Source: Rhododendron vialii
Lineage: Eukaryota > Streptophyta > Magnoliopsida > Ericales > Ericaceae
Reading direction: 5' to 3'
NCBI RefSeq assembly: GCF_030253575.1
Contig: NC_080559.1
Span: 29,538,501-29,602,500, forward strand
Length of the DNA: 64,000 nucleotides
The position numbers and the translations under genes were made by a program. Of the stretch, positions 59,277 through 64,000 are shown piece by piece (the first letter of the stretch is position 1; each line of letters starts with the position of its first letter). Below the pieces are notes generated by a model. It saw only the letters and a list, made by a program, of their open reading frames with translations. It searched no databases and had not been told where the DNA came from.

Positions 59277-60731
59277 CTTAGTTGTAAGGGGGTGTGGATT
59301 TGGCGATAGGTAGATGAATGGGCGTTGCCAGGTTCTATTGACAGTTAATTCAAAATTTTGCTCATATAATGAGAATATCGATTTCATTGTGCAATGGATA
59401 TGGCTTGGCCTTTAAGTTGCTGAAAATTTATCGGTTTAGCTTCTAGTCATTGGACACAATTAGTAAGAGAAGTAAGAATTTAGCTGGTCCTATTAAAGAA
59501 TTTTATCGTTCAATCCTTGTTTTTGCAACCGATTTATGGCTACCATCGTATCTTCATATGCATGATGTGATTTGGTGCTTTATTGTTTTGGAATGATTCT
59601 GTGACATTGATATGTCTGCAAGGTATCAGCCTGTGGGATGAGTGATACAATCGGGCCTGTTCATATCAAAGAACATTCTGGTTCAGAAATGCAATCACGA
59701 ATTGATGCGGAAGTATGTGATTGAAACCTGGAGTTGTATGATACAGCTATGATACAGTTCAAGGAAGTAATTTATATCACTGGTTGTGCAGGTGGTAAAA
59801 CTTCTAAGAGAAGCATATGATCGCGTGAAAGCCCTGCTTAAGAAGGTACGTGCATGAATTTTCCAACTAGCTGTTCACTGATTAAAGACACCACATAGAA
59901 TGATGTGTGTCTGTAAGTAATTTACTATTGTCCGACGTGGGAAATTTTGTTCGACGAAATGCACCTTGACCCTTTCATGTACTTGGGGAGTGTTTTGGTA
60001 GAGTTGTTAAGAAGCATGGTTCTAAATGGGGCTGTGCTTTGAAAATTGAAGTCTTGCTTCTGCTTGTTAAGTCCATCTTTGTTAACGCTGTTGTGGGTGG
60101 AATTTTATATAAGTACTGTCACTCCTATTCCTGGTAGTAAGTATCTGATTTAGTTTTCCTCATCCAAGGTGTTCATATCATGCTTCAGGTATTCAAGTAA
60201 TTTACTATTGTTCTGTGTGATGTTCACTTTAGGCATCCTGGTCATAAAAGACTTTTTCAGGTTCTGCAGTTTTTTTTGTAGTTGTGATTTTTACAAGAGC
60301 CATGCGGTAACCCATTTAAGTAATTCGGATGTGTATTGTTGAGGAAAACATACCAATATACCTACGTGCTCAAGGTCATCATTTATACAAACTTGAACCA
60401 CTGAGTTTGTGGATCGTGCTATTGTTCTCATCTAGACTTGCTCCATTTGCTGGACTCATCTCAAGCTTTTACATTGTTCTTAGTCAAAAAATTAAGAGAG
60501 AATATATAGAACTACCAAAGATGCTTCTTTCTTGGATTCGAGCTTGACCAACTACTTGTTGACGATTTTTACCAGCATGAGAAGGCGTTACACGCATTGG
60601 CGAATGCACTGTTGGAGTATGAGACCCTTACTTCGGAAGAAATCAAGCGCACTCTTCTTCCCTATGGGGAAGGGCAGATGTCTGAGCAACAACGGCAACA
60701 AGTAGAGGAGGAGGAGCTTGCATTGGCATAA
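45730..60731 (+). CDS. FTSH11: ATP-dependent zinc metalloprotease FTSH11
   Basis: Organellar AAA protease (plastid envelope, also reported in mitochondria) needed for thermotolerance in Arabidopsis. Seventeen exons: 45730-46307, 48348-48501, 49193-49285, 49479-49558, 49800-49923, 51396-51515, 51987-52037, 53819-53880, 55967-56024, 56792-56917, 57000-57080, 57903-58032, 58163-58311, 58856-59137, 59623-59712, 59792-59845, 60576-60731. They give 795 residues (Arabidopsis about 806). The start MTALQASL opens a Ser/Pro-rich transit peptide. [17 protein letters not shown] marks the FTSH11 subgroup. One membrane helix lies near residues 286-303. Walker A is GAPGTGKT (389-396), the Walker B segment IIFIDEID (444-451), the pore motif FVGVG and the second region of homology [13 protein letters not shown]. 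The zinc site is HESGH (607-611), with [15 protein letters not shown] downstream. All junctions are GT-AG and in frame; no lesion is seen. Confidence 0.96.
46613..46788. mobile_element. MITE in FTSH11 intron 1
   Basis: The left end GGGCTCGTTTGGTAACC pairs with the right end GGTAACCAAGCGAGCAC, an almost perfect inverted pair of about 17 bases. The interior is AT-rich and non-coding. The termini resemble PIF/Harbinger-type MITEs, but the target duplication is unclear. Confidence 0.65.
47241..47695. mobile_element. hAT-type non-autonomous element in FTSH11 intron 1
   Basis: Flanked by a perfect 8 bp duplication CTCATGGC (47233-47240 and 47696-47703). Terminal inverted words are TGTGTAGCAC and GTGCTACATA. 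Both subterminal regions are crowded with GTGTCC/GGACAC repeats, as is common for hAT transposase binding sites. 455 bp, with no transposase frame. Confidence 0.8.
52130..52462. repeat. Dispersed repeat fragment in FTSH11 intron 7
   Basis: Contains the pattern GCGGCGGCTGCAGGATTTTAAC...GAACCCCCTCAATCCC...GTGGAGCTGCCCCTGTG, common in plant dispersed repeats. A distant relative lies at about 41120-41815 (GCAGACCCAAGAATTT to TGGTTCCGCCTC) in the other gene's intron. Family not identified. Confidence 0.4.
53317..53636. mobile_element. hAT-type MITE in FTSH11 intron 7
   Basis: Perfect 8 bp target duplication CCTAGTAG (53309-53316 and 53637-53644). The left end TAGGGGTGTAAACGAGC pairs with the right end, whose reverse complement is TAGGGCTGTAAATGAAC. 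The 320 bp interior consists of many inverted and direct copies of AACGAGCCGAGC/GCTCGGCTCGTT, so it can fold extensively. No coding capacity. Confidence 0.85.
54666..54835. repeat. Stowaway-like end fragment in FTSH11 intron 8
   Basis: Begins TACTCCCTCCGTTCCATAAT, the usual start of Stowaway-type MITEs, but no matching inverted end is found downstream. Probably truncated. Confidence 0.45.
59207..59273. repeat. (TC)n microsatellite in FTSH11 intron 14
   Basis: About 33 uninterrupted TC units, 70 bases into the intron. Long dinucleotide runs of this kind are usually length-variable between individuals. Confidence 0.95.
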
Positions 60732-61770
60732 AGGCCGGCTCTATTCTGTGTAACCCTACTCTGCTGCAGTAGGTGAGCTCTGTACAGTATATACAAAGCG
60801 CAACAGTCGAATTATTTATTGGCAGGTCTTCTAAATTCTCTCCTCAGCCGATTTTCTTGTTGTAACGTCATAGGTTTTAGGCACGAGCACCTCAATGGGT
60901 GTCCCACATTCACACCACCTGTGATAGAAAAACCCTTGCCTTATTCGAACGTGTAAATTTTTTTTATGTTTTTGTGGATGTCAACTGAGGGTCTCGGCTT
61001 TTAGCCAATTAGTTTTTGTCTTGATGCCATTGATTATAAAATAGTAGAATAAACTTTTTTACGTGGAATCTACAACATTGTTGTGGCCAATGGTGGGCAA
61101 AATTGTTTTCATAGATTTTGTAACTATTCTGAACCAACAAACTGGAGTTTGACTAATGATCAAATGGTACTTACCAAATGCAACGTAATTTTCCATCCAC
61201 CAATTGCCAATGCTGCGTAAAACCAGATGAGGCTTAACAAATTTTCAAACCAGAAGCGTTGAATTATTCCTTTAAGTTTCAACACATGATGGCTTGCAAA
61301 TGATAACAGAACTGTAATTAAACAAGTGACAGAGACTAAATACAAGGCTATCTTCTCTACATCGCATGTGTATATAGTTCACCTTTTCCAACATACATCA
61401 ACTGTAACTACATGGTTTTGAAAAAAGGTCTACAAATACCAAATCTTGTAACGTGAATAAATGTACACATATCAACCGTGGCATACAACCGGGCAAAACC
61501 CGAAAGATCAGATAGAAAGTGAACCTAGTCTTTATGTTTCACCTTTCATTGACAAAGCTGTGGTTCTTAACCTAACAACAGGAAGGCCAGCATAATTTTA
61601 AAACCAAGGCACTGACGGTGGCAAACAGAGAGAAAATAGCACATGTGTATCCAGAATGTGGAAAATAGCCAATACCCGTCCACCTCCATAGCCTCTGGGA
61701 ATCGAAAGCCAAAGAGAAGCTTCATCCATGGGTAATTACAACCTTTGCTACATATCCTCAGACCCCACAT
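60732..61770. other. Convergent 3' ends of FTSH11 and PYL
   Basis: No coding signal. FTSH11 ends from the left and the PYL gene ends from the right, so this kilobase must hold both 3' UTRs and terminators. Confidence 0.7.
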
Positions 61771-64000
61771 CTACATGCGATCAATGGGCTCAGTTCTGTC
61801 CTGCACTGCCAACCGCTCCGACACATCAGCAAGTGACTTCAGATTACACTTGATCAAGGCTTCAACAAAATAGCAGGTCTCGTCCTTTGTGTTTCCCTCT
61901 GGCACATCTACGACAAAGGATTCTATCACCAGAGTCCCTGGTCTTCCATCGATGACTTCTGGATGGACAGAAAGGGTTGAAGCATAGTTCTGAAACGTAG
62001 AAATGATGACATGATGACGAAGTAAACAACGTCAAATGGGTTTAGAGAGATAACACAACATCAACAGCACTTGCATATCGAAACGTTCATATAGAACCCA
62101 AAAGCAAATTCAGTTCCATACATCCTACAAAGCTCTGTAAGAGATAAATATTAGGCTGCAGTAGGTAACTAGTATAAGAGGTGCCTGTGGATTGTACCCA
62201 TCACAATTCCTGTAACTACATCACAAACGCAAAATAAACGTAAATACTGAAATTTCAGATGCTTTCATTGGTATAACAAGTTGCATTCCAGTGCATGTCT
62301 TGTATTCGTAGCATATACGTGCCACATTTAGTAGGAAGGCCTTGGACAGTCCACATTCACAACTAAATGAAGGCATTCCCTTCCTGTTCTTTTTCTTTTG
62401 TCCTCCTTCAAAATCAAGAACAAAAGTCAAATCCTAGAAACCAAACGCCCCCACCCGCCCCCCCCCCCCCCCCCCCCCCCCTAATAGTTGCATGGTGGCG
62501 ACCATGTGCTATAATGCAGGACAATAAAAGCAGCCCGAGAAGCTAAATTCTTGGATATCCATCCTAACTTTTACATATCTAGAAGACCTCTAAAACAAAA
62601 CAATGTTTCCAATATTACCTCAAGACTAACGATAAATTTCACCATAAACGGGAGCACACTCAATTATCGGCATTGAGTAACATAAACAATTGTGAGGAGG
62701 GAACACCACTGAGGCTGGAAATTAAGATGACGTCGGCAAACTCTGGAAATTAATAAATTCGCAGGATTCAGTCTAGCAGTTTGGTTAAAGTCATATATCA
62801 GTCATTCGAACCAAAATCACAGGCGAAGGGATGCTGACAGCAAAGCTGGAGCTCCTAGACGAAATCATAGACTGCATGTGATTCCTTAACAGAGAATATG
62901 ATTCACAATCTACAGCAGTAAATCCATTATCATTTGGACGTGTGCAACCATCAGACCGTCCAACTAGGTAAACATTCCATGATACCATCCAGATAGATCA
63001 TGTTGTGCTCTCTGTTACAACCGGTGCACCTATTCTGAGGTTAGAAACTTGTCGTGACCCAAGTTACCTTTCAACCACAGTCGTATTTTTGCCTACCAGG
63101 AAGAACAGCTTCTAGGTAACTCATATTACGTAAATCTTAAGTCCATTCATTGTTTTGCATGTGCTAAGCTAAAAAGAAAGGACATTAGGAATTCGGTTTT
63201 TTTTCACTGAAGCCAATTATTCGTCAAAAAAAACACAAATTCATAAACTTTGTCCATCAAAGGAAAGCCAAAATTCAAAGCTGATCAGCAAGAACTGAGT
63301 TAAGAAATAGTTTTCAACTTTTCATACCCTGAGTCTATGATCACCCCCAACAATCCTGATGCTAAGGATATGGTCCTCATCATCAAGAAGTTCCAATCGT
63401 TCAGTACTGGTTGTGGCAGGAAGGCCCGATTTAACATCGACTTCTCGAAGACTTCCAATCTCAAGGTTTCCCTGCACAACACACCTGCTGATAAACGGCT
63501 TGTACTTTTGTGGTTGATCAAATCTTCTCGCCACAGACCATACCTAATGAAAAATGAAATCAATTCTTTGTTAAAGAGTAGTTCAACTACCTCAAAAATG
63601 ACGACGGAAACATAGAGCTGAGGTTTGAGATTCGCATTTGCTTCAAACCAATGCAAGCGCATCATTCACTAGAGAACAAAGTGTCTTTTCTTTTGTTCAG
63701 ATCACATCACAGAGTTACTTATAGATCACTATATGAACTTATCACTACCTGACTCCTTTTCCAAAAATTTCCAAATAAAGAAACTCAACTTTCTTTCCAA
63801 GTTAAGGAAATTTCTCAACCAACCAATTAACAAATGCACGCACAGTCCAGCCCTGAAACCTTACAATAAAAAATGACAACCATTGATAAATGATAGCTCT
63901 AAAAATATGCTTCTGTTTTTGGTCGAGATAAAGGAACGAAAACAAGAATGAGATAAATTGTCATAGCTCAAAACAACCAAAATTTATTACACAAGAAAAC
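61771..64000 (-). CDS. PYL9: Abscisic acid receptor, PYL8/PYL9 type (5' end outside window)
   Basis: START-domain receptor that, with abscisic acid bound, inhibits clade A PP2C phosphatases and so releases SnRK2 kinases. Two exons are visible on the minus strand: 63328-63543 (72 residues) and 61771-61989 (72 residues plus stop). The first exon must lie beyond 64000, as the upstream exon opens at [17 protein letters not shown], the usual second-exon boundary. Lys of YKPF is the carboxylate-binding lysine equivalent to PYR1 Lys59. The gate loop is SGLPA, the latch is HRL in GGDHRL, and the C-terminal helix has [20 protein letters not shown]. The end [11 protein letters not shown] places it in the monomeric PYL7-10 group, nearest PYL8/PYL9; the exact orthologue is uncertain. 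No lesion is visible in the part present. Confidence 0.92.
62458..62481. repeat. Poly-C tract in PYL intron
   Basis: An uninterrupted run of about 24 C, preceded by further C-rich sequence, inside the intron between the two visible PYL exons. Such runs are rare in AT-rich plant introns. Exact length is error-prone in sequencing. Confidence 0.85.

Noticed and set aside
59115-59387. Arg-Glu repeat protein on the minus strand
   Set aside because: It is only the translation of the TC microsatellite.
1-64000. CRISPR arrays, operons, phage or bacterial features
   Set aside because: No evenly spaced repeat-spacer arrays or compact bacterial gene layout; all genes are intron-containing plant genes.

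Overview
This is nuclear DNA from a flowering plant, almost certainly a eudicot. The genes have many introns with plant-type splice sites, the intergenic DNA is AT-rich, and there are many small transposon derivatives (MITEs, hAT, Mutator-like and Helitron elements, Au-type SINEs). Protein matches are to plant-only families: a plastid sigma factor, FTSH11, a PYL abscisic acid receptor, SWEET sugar transporters and a PLS-class PPR protein. The exact order cannot be fixed from the sequence alone. All gene models below come from splice-site reading and remembered family sequences; no search or transcript was available.

Layout. 1-8.9 kb is gene-poor and repeat-rich: a Stowaway MITE, a 1 kb long-arm inverted-repeat element with a 10 bp target duplication, and an 844 bp offset segmental duplication. 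8.9-13.5 kb (+) holds a complete SIG5-type plastid sigma factor, with a G-box just upstream. 14-34 kb is a tandem array of SWEET3-like (clade I) sugar transporter genes (+ strand) and their duplicated flanks. Copy A has a C-terminus rewritten by a solo LTR, copy B is a two-exon relic, copy C looks whole, and copy D has a nonsense codon in exon 5. 34.4-36.9 kb (-) holds a remnant of an unidentified membrane protein and a decayed PPR gene. Pieces of these neighbours also sit beside the other SWEET copies, so they belonged to the duplicated unit. 37-39.5 kb is a cluster of palindromic MITEs. 39.9-44.4 kb (+) is a three-exon gene for a 302-residue plant membrane protein of unknown function, with a palindromic repeat in its long first intron. 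45.7-60.7 kb (+) is a complete 17-exon FTSH11 protease gene carrying two clear hAT-type elements in its introns. 61.8-64 kb (-) is the 3' two-thirds of a PYL8/PYL9-type abscisic acid receptor, which continues past the window edge.

Functionally the genes are ordinary host genes. SIG5 and FTSH11 both act in plastids (light/stress transcription and membrane protein quality control), PYL in abscisic acid signalling and SWEET in sugar export. Nothing suggests they form one system. I found no convincing wholly new biological system. The most informative part is the SWEET array, where four paralogues show different kinds of decay and share a conserved GC-AG intron.
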